A DNA stretch of 55,720 nt from Saccoglossus kowalevskii (lineage: Eukaryota; Hemichordata; Enteropneusta; Harrimaniidae): positions 1-55,720 of the forward strand of contig NW_003107899.1 of NCBI RefSeq assembly GCF_000003605.2, read 5' to 3'. The notes beneath the pieces are model-generated. The model had not been told where the DNA came from, made no database searches, and saw nothing but the letters and a program-made list of their open reading frames with translations. Positions 1-12,060 of the stretch are shown here, in pieces. Numbering within the stretch: the stretch's first letter is position 1; each line of letters opens with the position of its first letter. The position numbers were made by a program, and so were the translations under genes.

Positions 1-7
1 TCATCAA
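1..7. other. Non-satellite end heptamer TCATCAA
   Basis: The first six bases, TCATCA, replace the expected TTGGTT of the unit; satellite phase begins at about base 7. The last seven bases of the window (55,714-55,720, TTGATGA) are the exact reverse complement of bases 1-7. The meaning is unknown. It may be a cloning, adapter or contig-end trace, or chance. Confidence 0.5.
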
Positions 8-1376
8 GAACGGCAAAGCACATGTAAAGCATTGGTTAGGACGGCAAAGCACATGTAATGTTTTGGTTAGGACGGCAAAGCACATGTAATGCTTTGGTTA
101 GGACGGCAAAGTACATGTAATGCATTGGTTAGGACGGCAAAGCCTATGTAATGCTTTGGTTAAGACGGCAAAGCACATGTAATGATTTGGTTATGACTGC
201 AAGGCACATTTAATGCATTGGTTAGGACGACAAAACACATGGAATGCTTTGGTTAGGACGGCAATACACATGTAATGCTTTGGTTAGGACGGCAAAGCAC
301 ATGTAATGCTTTGGTTATGACGGCGAAGCACATGTAATGCTTAGGTTAGGACGACACAGCACATGTAATTCTGTGGTTAGGACGGTAAAGCACATGTAAT
401 GCCTTGGTTAGGACGGCAAAGCACATGGAATGCTTTGGTTAGGACGGCAAAGCACATGGAATGCTTTGGTTAGGACGTAAAGCACATGGAATGCTTTGGT
501 TAGGACGGCAAAGAACATGTAATGCTTTGGTTAGGACGGCAACGCACGTGGAATGCTTTGGTTAGGACGGCAAAGCACATGTAATGCTTTGGTTAGAACT
601 GCAAAGCACATGAAATGTTTTGGTTAGGACGGCAAAGCACATGTAATGCTTTGGTTAGGACGGCAAAGCACATGTAATGCTTTGGTTATGACAGCAAAGC
701 ACATGTAATGCTTCGGTTATGACGGCAAAGCACATGTAATGCTTTGGTTATGACGGCAAAGCACATGTAATGCTTTGGTTAGGACGACGAAGCACGTGAA
801 ATGCTATGGTTAGGACGGCAAAGCACATGTAATGCTTTGGGTAGGACGGCAAAGCACATGTAATGCTTTGGTTAGGACGGCAAAGCACATGTAATACTTT
901 GGTTAGGACGGCGAAGCACATGTAATGCTTTGGTTAGGACGGCAAAGCACATGTAGTGATTTGGTTATGACTGCAAAGCACATGTAATGCATTGGTTAGG
1001 ACGACGAAGCACGTGAAATGCTATGGATAGGACGGCAATGCACATGTATTGCTTTGGTTAGGACGGCAAAGCACATGTAATGCTTTGGGTAGGACGGCAA
1101 AGCACATGTAATGCTTTGGTTTCGACGGCAAAGCACATGTAATACTTTGGTTAGGACGGCAAAGCACATGTAATGCTTTGGTTAGAACGGCAAAGCACAT
1201 GTAATGATTTGGTTATGACTGCAAGGCACATTTAATGCATTGGTTAGGACGACAAAACACATGGAATGCTTTGGTTAGGACGGCAATACACATGTAATGC
1301 TTTGGTTAGGACGGCAAAGCACATGTAATGCTTTGGTTATGACGGCGAAGCACATGTAATGCTTTGGTTAGGACGA

Positions 1377-1397
1377 CACAGCACATGTAATGCTGTG
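1377..1397. repeat. Variant hairpin with matched changes in both arms
   Basis: In this type A unit the right arm is CACAGCA (1,377-1,383) instead of CAAAGCA, and the next left arm is TGCTGTG (1,391-1,397) instead of TGCTTTG. The two altered arms remain perfect reverse complements around the CATGTAA loop. The same pair is seen near 5,123, 8,161, 10,541, 19,873, 32,336, 33,510, 39,197, 41,488, 45,421, 49,755 and 52,240. A sister form, for example 2,090-2,110, has TGTTGTG and keeps pairing with one G-T wobble. Confidence 0.75.
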
Positions 1398-3262
1398 GTT
1401 AGGACGGTAAAGCACATGTAATGCCTTGGTTAGGACGGCAAAGCACATGGAATGCTTTGGTTAGGACGGCAAAGCACATGGAATGCTTTGGTTAGGACGG
1501 CAAAGCACATGGAATGCTTTGGTTAGGACGGCAAAGAACATGTAATGCTTTTGTTAGGACGGCAACGCACGTGGAATGCTTTGGTTAGGACGGCAAAGCA
1601 CATGTAATGCTTTGGTTAGAACGGCAAAGCACATGAAATGTTTTGGTTAGGGCGGCAAAGCACATGTAATGCTTTGGTTAGGACGGCAAAGCACATGTAA
1701 TGCTTTGGTTATGACGGCAAAGCACATGTAATGCTTTGGTTATGACGGCAAAGCACATGTAATGCTTTGGTTATGACGGCAAAGCACATGTAATGCTTTG
1801 GGTAGGACGTCAAAGCACATGTAATGCTTTGGTTAGGACGGCAAAGCACATGTAATACTTTGGTTAGGACGGCGAAGCACATGTAATGCTTTGGTTAGGA
1901 CGGCAAAGCACATGTAGTGATTTGGTTATGACTGCAAAGCACATGTAATGCATTGGTTAGGACGACAAAACACATGGAATGCTTTGGTTAGGACGGTAAT
2001 ACACATGTAATGCTTTGGTTAGGACGGCAAAGCACATGTAATGCTTTGGTTATGACGGCAAAGCACATGTAATGCTACGGTTAGGACGACACAGCACATG
2101 TAATGTTGTGGTTAGAACGGCAAAGCACATGAAATGTTTTGGTTAGGACGGCAAAGCACATGTAATGCTTTGGTTTGGATGGCAAAGCACATGGAATGCT
2201 TTGGTTAGGACGGCAAAGCACACTAAATGCTTTGGTTAGGACGACAAAGAACATGTAATGCTTTGGTTAGGACGACAAAGCACATGAAATGTATTGATTA
2301 GGACGGCAAAGCACATGTAATGCTTTGGTTAGGACGGCAAAGCACATGTAATGCTTTGGTTAGAACGGCAAAGCACATGTAAAGCATTGGTTAGGACGGC
2401 AAAGCACATGTAATGTTTTGGTTAGGACGGCAAAGCACATGTAATGCTTTGGTTAGGACGGCAAAGTACATGTAATGCATTGGTTAGGACGGCAAAGCCT
2501 ATGTAATGCTTTGGTTAAGACGGCAAAGCACATGTAATGATTTGGTTATGACTGCAAGGCACATTTAATGCATTGGTTAGGACGACAAAACACATGGAAT
2601 GCTTTGGTTAGGACGGCAATACACATGTAATGCTTTGGTTAGGCCGGCAAAGCACATGTAATGCTTTGGTTATGACGGCGAAGCACATGTAATGCTTTGG
2701 TTAGGACGACACAGCACATGTAATTCTGTGGTTAGGACGGTAAAGCACATGTAATGCCTTGGTTAGGACGGCAAAGCACATGAAATGCTTTGGTTAGGAC
2801 GGCAAAGCACATGGAATGCTTTGGTTAGGACGTAAAGCACATGGAATGCTTTGGTTAGGACGGCAAAGAACATGTAATGCTTTGGTTAGGACGGCAACGC
2901 ACGTGGAATGCTTTGGTTAGGACGGCAAAGCACATGTAATGCTTTGGTTAGAACGGCAAAGCACATGAAATGTTTTGGTTAGGACGGCAAAGCACATGTA
3001 ATGCTTTGGTTAGGACGGCAAAGCACATGTAATGCTTTGGTTATGACAGCAAAGCACATGTAATGCTTCGGTTATGACGGCAAAGCACATGTAATGCTTT
3101 GGTTATGACGGCAAAGCACATGTAATGCATTGGTTAGGACGACAAAACACATGGAATGCTTTGGTTAGGACGGTAATACACATGTAATGCTTTGGTTAGG
3201 ACGGCAAAGCACATGTAATGCTTTGGTTATGACGGCAAAGCACATGTAATGCTATAGTTAGG

Positions 3263-3944
3263 ACGACACAGCACATGTAATGTTGTGGTTAGAACGGCAA
3301 AGCACATGAAATGTTTTGGTTAGGACGGCAAAGCACATGTAATGCTTTGGTTAGGACGGCAAAGCACATGTTATACTTTGGTTAGGACGGCGAAGCACAT
3401 GTAATGCTTTGGTTAGGACGGCAAAGCACATGTAGTGATTTGGTTATGACTGCAAAGCACATGTAATGCATTGGTTAGGACGACAAAACACATGGAATGC
3501 TTTGGTTAGGACGGTAATACACATGTAATGCTTTGGTTAGGACGGCAAAGCACATGTAATGCTTTGGTTATGACGGCAAAGCACATGTAATGCTATGGTT
3601 AGGACGACACAGCACATGTAATGTTGTGATTAGAACGGCAAAGCACATGAAATGTTTTGGTTAGGACGGCAAAGCACATGTAATGCTTTGGTTAGGTCGG
3701 CAAAGTACATGTAATGCATTGGTTAGGACGGCAAAGCGTATGTAATGCTTTGGTTAAGACGGCAAAGCACATGTAATGCTTTGGTTAGGACGGCAAAGCA
3801 CATGTAATGTTTTGGTTATGACGGCAAAGCACATGGAATGCTTTGGTTAGGACGGCAAAGCACATGGAATGCTTTGGTTAGGACGGCAAAGAACATGTAA
3901 TGCTTTGGTTAGGACGGCAACGCACGTGGAATGCTTTGGTTAGG
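3263..3944. repeat. 341-bp (11-monomer) tandem duplication, first example
   Basis: The ACGACACAGCAC marker followed by TGTTGTG occurs at 3,263 and again at 3,604, exactly 341 bp (11 x 31) apart, with matching variants in order between them: GTAGTGATTTGG, GACGACAAAACAC, GACGGTAATACAC, then TATGG. The same 341-bp pair recurs at 5,929/6,270, 7,169/7,510 and 44,427/44,768. The duplication therefore arose once and was later copied within larger HORs. The end coordinate here is approximate. Confidence 0.75.
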
Positions 3945-6900
3945 ACGGCAAAGCACATGTAATGCTTTGGTTAGAACGGCAAAGCACATGAAATGTTTTG
4001 GTTAGGACGGCAAAGCACATGTAATGCTTTGGTTAGGACGGCAAAGCACATGTAATGCTTTGGTTATGACGGCAAAGCACATGTAATGCTTTGGTTATGA
4101 CGGCAAAGCACATGTAATGCTTTGGTTATGACGGCAAAGCACATGTAATGCTTTGGGTAGGACGGCAAAGCACATGTAATGCTTTGGTTAGGACGGCAAA
4201 GCACATGTAATACTTTGGTTAGGACGGCGAAGCACATGTAATGCTTTGGTTAGGACGGCAAAGCACATGTAGTGATTTGGTTATGACTGCAAAGCACATG
4301 TAATGCATTGGTTAGGACGACAAAACACATGGAATGCTTTGGTTAGGACGGTAATACACATGCAATGCTTTGGTTATGACGGCAAAGCACATGTAATGCT
4401 TTGGTTATGACGGCAAAGCACATGTAATGCTTTGGTTATGACGGCAAAGCACATGTAATGCTTTGGGTAGGACGGCAAAGCACATGTAATGCTATGGTTA
4501 GGACGACACAGCACATGTAATGTTGTGGTTAGAACGGCAAAGCACATGAAATGTTTTGGTTAGGACGGCAAAGCACATGTAATGCTTTGGTTTGGATGGC
4601 AAAGCACATGGAATGCTTTGGTTAGGACGGCAAAGCACATTAAATGCTTTCGTTAGGACGACAAAGAACATGTAATGCTTTGGTTAGGACGGCAAAGCAC
4701 ATGAAATGTATTGATTAGGACGGCAAAGCACATGTAATGCTTTGGTTAGGACGGCAAAGCACATGTAATGCTTTGGTTAGGACGGCAAAGCACATGTAAA
4801 GCATTGGTTAGGACGGCAAAGCACATGTAATGTTTTGGTTAGGACGGCAAAGCACATGTAATGCTTTGGTTAGGACGGCAAAGTACATGTAATGCATTGG
4901 TTAGGACGGCAAAGCGTATGTAATGCTTTGGTTAAGACGGCAAAGCACATGTAATGATTTGGTTATGACTGCAAGGCACATTTAATGCATTGGTTAGGAC
5001 GACAAAACACATGGAATGCTTTGGTTAGGACGGCAATACACATGTAATGCTTTGGTTAGGACGGCAAAGCACATGTAATGCTTTGGTTATGACGGCGAAG
5101 CACATGTAATGCTTTGGTTAGGACGACACAGCACATGTAATGCTGTGGTTAGGACGGTAAAGCACATGTAATGCCTTGGTTAGGACGGCAAAGCACATGG
5201 AATGCTTTGGTTAGGACGGCAAAGCACATGGAATGCTTTGGTTAGGACGGCAAAGCACATGGAATGCTTTGGTTAGGACGGCAAAGAACATGTAATGCTT
5301 TGGTTAGGACGGCAACGCACGTGGAATGCTTTGGTTAGGACGGCAAAGCACATGTAATGCTTTGGTTAGAACGGCAAAGCACATGAAATGTTTTGGTTAG
5401 GACGGCAAAGCACATGTAATGCTTTGGTTAGAACGGCAAAGCACATGTAATGCTTTGGTTATGACAGCAAAGCACATGTAATGCTTTGGTTATGACGGCA
5501 AAGCACATGTAATGCTTTGGTTATGACGGCAAAGCACATGTAATGCTTTGGTTAGGACGACGAAGCACGTGAAATGCAATGGTTACGACGGCAAAGCACA
5601 TGTAATGCTTTGGGTAGGACGGCAAAGCACATGTAATGCTTTGGGTAGGACGGCAAAGCACATGTAATGCTTTGGTTAGGACGGCAAAGCACATGTAATA
5701 CTTTGGTTAGGACGGCGAAGCACATGTAATGCTTTGGTTAGGACGGCAAAGCACATGTAGTGATTTGGTTATGACTGCGAAGCACATGTAATGCATTGGT
5801 TAGGACGACAAAACACATGGAATGCTTTGGTTAGGACGGTAATACACATGTAATGCTTTGGTTAGGACGGCAAAGCACATGTAATGCTTTGGTTATGACG
5901 GCAAAGCACATGTAATGCTATGGTTAGGACGACACAGCACATGTAATGTTGTGGTTAGAACGGCAAAGCACATGAAATGTTTTGGATGGGACGGCAAAGC
6001 ACATGTAATGCTTTGGTTAGGACGGCAAAGCACATGTTATACTTTGGTTAGGACGGCGAAGCACATGTAATGCTTTGGTTAGGACGGCAAAGCTCATGTA
6101 GTGATTTGGTTATGACTGCAAAGCACATGTAATGCATTGGTTAGGACGACAAAACACATGGAATGCTTTGGTTAGGACGGTAATACACATGTAATGCTTT
6201 GGTTAGGACGGCAAAGCACATGTAATGCTTTGGTTATGACGGCAAAGCACATGTAATGCTATGGTTAGGACGACACAGCACATGTAATGTTGTGGTTAGA
6301 ACGGCAAAGCACATGAAATGTTTTGGATAGGACGGCAAAGCACATGTAATGCTTTGGTTAGGTCGGCAAAGTACATGTAATGCATTGGTTAGGACGGCAA
6401 AGCGTATGTAATGCTTTGGTTAAGACGGCAAAGCACATGTAATGCTTTGGTTAGGACGGCAAAGCACATGTAATGTTTTGGTTATGACGGCAAAGCACAT
6501 GTAATGCTTTGGTTATGACGGCAAAGCACATGTAATGCTTTGGTTAGGACGACGAAGCACGTGAAATGCTATGGTTAGGACGGCAATGCACATGTATTGC
6601 TTTGGTTAGGACGGCAAAGCACATGTAATGCTTTGGTTAGAACGGCAAAGCACATGAAATGCTTTGGTTAGGACGGCAAAGCACATGTAATGCTTTGGTT
6701 AGGACGGCAAAGCACATGTAATGCTTTGGTTATGACAGCAAAGCACATGTAATGCTTTGGTTATGACGGCAAAGCACATGTAATGCTTTGGTTATGACGG
6801 CAAAGCACATATAATGCTTTGGTTAGGACGACGAAGCACGTGAAATGCTATGGTTAGGACGGCAAAGCACATGTAATGCTTTGGGTAGGACGGCAAAGCA

Positions 6901-9179
6901 CATGTAATGCTTTGGTTAGGACTGCAAAGCACATGTAATACTTTGGTTATGACGGCGAAGCACATGTAATGCTTTGGTTAGGACGGCAAAGCACATGTAG
7001 TGATTTGGTTATGACTGCAAAGCACATGTAATGCATTGGTTAGGACGACAAAACACATGGAATGCTTTGGTTAGGACGGTAATACACATGTAATGCTTTG
7101 GTTAGGACGGCAAAGCACATGTAATGCTTTGGTTATGACGGCAAAGCACATGTAATGCTATGGTTAGGACGACACAGCACATGTAATGTTGTGGTTAGAA
7201 CGGCAAAGCACATGAAATGTTTTGGTTAGGACGGCAAAGCACATGTAATGCTTTGGTTAGGACGGCAAAGCACATGTTATACTTTGGTTAGGACGGCGAA
7301 GCACATGTAATGCTTTGGTTAGGACGGCAAAGCACATGTAGTTATTTGGTTATGACTGCAAAGCACATGTAATGCATTGGTTAGGACGACAAAACACATG
7401 GAATGCTTTGGTTAGGACGGTAATACACATGTAATGCTTTGGTTAGGACGGCAAATCACATGTAATGCTTTGGTTATGACGGCAAAGCACATGTAATGCT
7501 ATGGTTAGGACGACACAGCACATGTAATGTTGTGGTTAGAACGGCGAAGCACATGAAATGTTTTGGATGGGACGGCAAAGCACATGTAATGCTTTGGTTA
7601 GGTCGGCAAAGTACATGTAATGCATTGGTTAGGACGGCAAAGCGTATGTAATGCTTTGGTTAAGACGGCAAAGCACATGTAATGCTTTGGTTAGGACGGC
7701 AAAGCACATGTAATGTTTTGGTTATGACGGCAAAGCACATGTAATGCTTTGGTTATGACGGCAAAGCACATGTAATGCTTTGGTTAGGACGACGAAGCAC
7801 GTGAAATGCTATGGTTAGGACGGCAATGCACATGTATTGCTTTGGTTAGGACGGCAAAGCACATGTAATGCTTTGGGTAGGACGGCAAAGCACATGTAAT
7901 GCTTTGGTTAGGACGGCAAAGCACATGTAATACTTTGGTTAGGACGGCAAAGCACATGTAATGCTTTGGTTAGAACGGCAAAGCACATGTAATGATTTGG
8001 TTATGACTGCAAAGCACATTTAATGCATTGGTTAGGACGACAAAACACATGGAATGCTTTGGTTAAGACGGCAATACACATGTAATGCTTTGGTTAGGAC
8101 GGCAAAGCACATGTAATGCTTTGGTTATGACGGCGAAGCACATCTAATGCTTTGGTTAGGACGACACAGCACATGTAATGCTGTGGTTAGGACGGTAAAG
8201 CACATGTAATGCCTTGGTTAGGACGGCAAAGCACATGGAATGCTTTGGTTAGGACTGCAAAGCACATGGAATGCTTTGGTTAGGACGGCAAAGCACATGG
8301 AATGCTTTGGTTAGGACGGCAAAGAACATGTAATGCTTTAGTTAGGACGGCAACGCACGTGGAATGCTTTGGTTTGGACGGCAAAGCACATGTAATGCTT
8401 TGGTTAGAACGGCAAAGCACATGAAATGTTTTGGTTAGGACGGCAAAGCACATGTAATGCTTTGGTTAGGACGGCAAAGCACATGTAATGCTTTGGTTAT
8501 GACGGCAAAGCACATGTAATGCTTTGGTTATGACGGCAAAGCACATGTAATGCTTTGGTTATGACGGCAAAGCACATGTAATGCTTTGGTTAGGACGACG
8601 AAGCACGTGAAATGCTATGGTTAGGACGGCAAAGCACATGTAATGCTTTGGTAGGACGGCAAAGCACATGTAATGCTTTGGGTAGGACGGCTAAGCACAT
8701 GTAATGCTTTGGTTAGGACGGCAAAACACATGTAATACTTTGGTTAGGACGGCGAAGCACATGTAATGCTTTGGTTAGGACGGCAAAGCACATGTAGTGA
8801 TTTGGTTATGACTGCAAAGCACATGTAATGCATTGGTTAGGACGACAAAACACATGGAATGCTTTGGTTAGGACGGCAATACTCATGTAATGCTTTGGTT
8901 AGGACGGCAAAGCACATGTAATGCTTTGGTTATGACGGCAAAGCACATGTAATGCTATGGTTAGGACGACACAGCACATGTAATGTTGTGGTTAGAACGG
9001 CAAAGCACATGAAATGTTTTGGTTAGGACGGCAAAGCACATGTAATGCTTTGGTTTGGATGGCAAAGCACATGGAATGCTTTGGTTAGGACGGCAAAGCA
9101 CATTAAATGCTTTGGTTAGGACGACAAAGAACATGTAATGCTTTGGTTAGGACGGCAACGCACATGGAATGTTTTGCTT

Positions 9180-10080
9180 AGGACGGCAAAGCACATGTAA
9201 TGCTTTGGTTAGAACGGCAAAGCACATGAAATGTTTTGGTTAGGACGGCAAAGCACATGTAATGCATTAGTTAGGACGGCAAAGCACATGTAATGCTTTG
9301 GTTAGGACGGCAATGCACATGTAATGTTTTGGTTAGGACGGCACCGCACATGTAATGCTTTGGTTAGGACGACAAAGCCCATGTAATGCTTTGGTTAGGA
9401 CGGCAAAGCACATGTAATGCTTTGGTTAAGACTTCAAAACACATGTAATGCTTTGGTTAGGACGGCAAAACATATGGAATGCTTTGGTTAGGACGGCAAA
9501 GCACATGTAATGCTTTGGTTAGGACGGCAAAGCACATGGAATGCTATGGTTAGGACGGCAAAGCACATGGAATGCTTTGGTTAGGACGGCAAAGAACATG
9601 TAATGCTTTGGTTAGGACGGCAAAGCACATGGAATGCTTTGGTTAGGACGGCAAAGCACATGTAATGCTTTGGTTAGGACGGCAAAGCACATGTAATGCT
9701 TTGGATAGGACGGCAAAGCACATGTAATGCTTTGGTTAGGACGGCAAAGCACATATGCTCTGGTTAGGACGGCAAAGCACATGTAATGCTTTGGTTAGGA
9801 CGGCAAAGCACATGTAATGCTTTGGTTAGGACGGCAAAGCACATGTAATGCTTTGGATAGGACGGCAAAGCACATGTAATGCTTTGGTTAGGACGGCAAA
9901 GCACATATGCTCTGGTTAGGACGGCAAAGCACATGTAATGCTTTGGTTAGGACGGCAAAACACATGGAATGTTTTGGTTAGGACGGCAAAGCACATGGAA
10001 TGCTTTGGTTAGGACCGAAATGCACATGTAATGCTTTGGTTACGACGGCAAAGCACATGTAATGCTGTGGTTAGTACGGC
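9180..10080. repeat. Near-consensus stretch with 28-bp short monomers
   Basis: Type A and B markers are sparse here and most units are close to consensus. Two 28-bp units lacking GTA in the CATGTAA spacer begin ACATATGCTC at 9,751 and 9,903. They are 152 bp apart, which is five monomers less three bases. A GGATAGG unit precedes each, so this is a short five-monomer tandem duplication. The same short-unit type recurs near 19,173, 31,447, 40,850, 43,171, 46,881 and 53,569. Confidence 0.7.
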
Positions 10081-12060
10081 AAAGCACCTGGAATGCTTTG
10101 GTTAGGACGGCAATGCACATGTAATGCTTTGGTTAGAACGGCAAAGCACATGAAATGTTTTGGTTAGGACGGCAAAGCACATGTAATGCTTTGGTTAGGA
10201 CGGCAAAGCACATGTAAAGCTTTGGTTAGGACGGCAAAGCACATGTAATGTTTTGGTTAGGACGGCAAAGCACATGTAATGCTTTGGTTAGGACGGCAAA
10301 GTACATGTAATGCATTGGTTAGGACGGCAAAGCATATGTAATGCTTTGGTTAAGACGGCAAAGCACATGTAATGCTTTGGTTATGACTGCAAAGCACATT
10401 AAATGCATTGGTTAGGACGACAAAACACATGGAATGCTTTGGTTAGAACGGCAATACACATGTAATGCTTTGGTTAGGACTGCAAAGCACATGTAATGCT
10501 TTGGTCATGACAGCGAAGCACATGTAATGCTTTGGTTAGGACGACACAGCACATGTAATGCTGTGGTTAGGACGGTAAAGCACATGTAATGCCTTGGTTA
10601 TGACTGAAAAGCACATGGAATGCTTTGGTTAGGACGGCAAAGCACATGGAATGCTTTGGTTAGGACGGCAAAGCACATGGAATGCTTTGGTTAGGACGGC
10701 AAAGAACATGTAATGCTTTGGTTAGGACGGCAACGCACGTGGAATGCTTTGGTTAGAACGGCAAAGCACATGAAATGTTTTCATTAGGACGGCAAAGCAC
10801 ATGTAATGCTTTGGTTAGGACGGCAAAGCACATGTAATGCTTTGGTTATGACGGCAAAGCACATGTAATGCTTTGGTTATGACGGCAAAGCACATGTAAT
10901 GCTTTCGTTATGACGGCAAAGCACATGTAATGCTTTGGTTAGGACGACGAAGCACGTAAAATGCCATGGTTAGGACGGCAATGCACATGTATTGCTTTGG
11001 TTAGGACGGCAAAGCACATGTAATGCTTTGGGTAGGACGGCAAAGCACATGTAATGCTTTGGTTAGGACGGCAAAGCACATGTAATGCTTTGGTTAGGAC
11101 GGCAAAGCACATGTAATGATTTGGTTATGACTGCAAAGCACATGTAATGCATTGGTTAGGACGACAAAACACATGGAATGCTTTGGTTAGGACGGTAATA
11201 CACATGTAATGCTTTGGTTAGGACGGCAAAGCACATGTAATGCTTTGGTTATGACGGCAAAGCTCATGTAATGCTTTGGTTAGGACGACACAGCACATGT
11301 AATGTTGTGGTTAGGACGGCAAAGCACATGTAATGCTTTGGTTAGAACGGCAAAGCACATGAAATGTTTTGGTTAGGACGGCAAAGCACATGTAATGCTT
11401 TGGTTTGGATGGCAAAGCACATGGAATACTTTGGTTAGGACGGCAAAGCACATTAAATGCTTTGGTTAGGACGGCAAAGAACATGTAATGCTTTGGTTAG
11501 GACGGCAACGCACATGGAATGTTTTGCTTAGGACGGCAAAGCACTTGTAATGCTTTGGTTAGAACGGCAAAGCACATGAAATGTTTTGATTAGGACAGCA
11601 AAGCACATGTAATGCTTTGGTTAGGACGGCAAAGCACATGTAATGCTTTGGTTAGGACGGCAATGCACATGTAATGTTTTGGTTAGGACGGCAAAGCACA
11701 TGTAATGATTTTGTTTTGACTTCAAAGCACATTTAATGCATTGGTTAGGACGACAAAACACATGGAATGCTTTGGTTAGGACGGCAATACACATGTAATG
11801 CTTTGGTTAGGACGGCAAAGCACATGTAATGCTTTGGTTATGACGGCCAAGCACATGTAATGCTTTGGTTAGAACGACACAGCACATGTAATGCTGTAGT
11901 TATGATGGTAAAGCACATGTAATGCTTTGGTTAGGACGGCAAAGCACATGGAATGCTTTGGTTAGGACGGCAAAGCACATGGAATGCTTTGGTTAGGACG
12001 GCAAAGCACATGGAATGCTTTGGTTAGGACGGCAAAGCACAAGGAATGCTTTGGTTAGGA
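10080..12060. repeat. Type A higher-order block
   Basis: The marker order is GTACATGTAATGCATTGG, ACATTAAATGC, the CACAG-CTGTG hairpin at 10,541, TGACTGAAAAGC at 10,601, AACGCACGTGG, TGTATTGC and GATTTTGTTTTGAC at 11,707. The part from about 10,250 to 11,300 reappears near 51,937-52,930 with one two-monomer deletion. The block ends in GCACAAGG units and short or irregular units before type B begins. Confidence 0.75.

Larger units (their letters stand above)
1..9180. repeat. Type A higher-order block, left end
   Basis: Type A markers recur: GACGACACAGCAC followed by TGCTGTGG or TGTTGTGG, GTAGTGATTTGG, AACGCACGTGG, GAAGCACGTGAAATGC and TGTATTGC. The same marker string (TAAAGCATTGG, then GTACATGTAATGCATTGG, then AAGC-C/G-TATG) restarts near 26, 2,381 and 4,798. 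The spacings are 2,355 and 2,417 bp, close to 76 and 78 monomers less one base. A related restart, GTTATACTTTGG, is at 3,371, 6,037 and 7,277, with spacings of exactly 86 and 40 monomers. The HOR unit therefore varies in length by whole monomers, as unequal exchange would produce. Confidence 0.8.

Noticed and set aside
4645-4665. CENP-B box
   Set aside because: Rare units with TTTCGTTAGGACGG (for example near 4,649, 12,266, 24,234 and 52,590) resemble the box, but the distance from TTCG to CGG is one base short, the final GGG is absent and the required A is missing.
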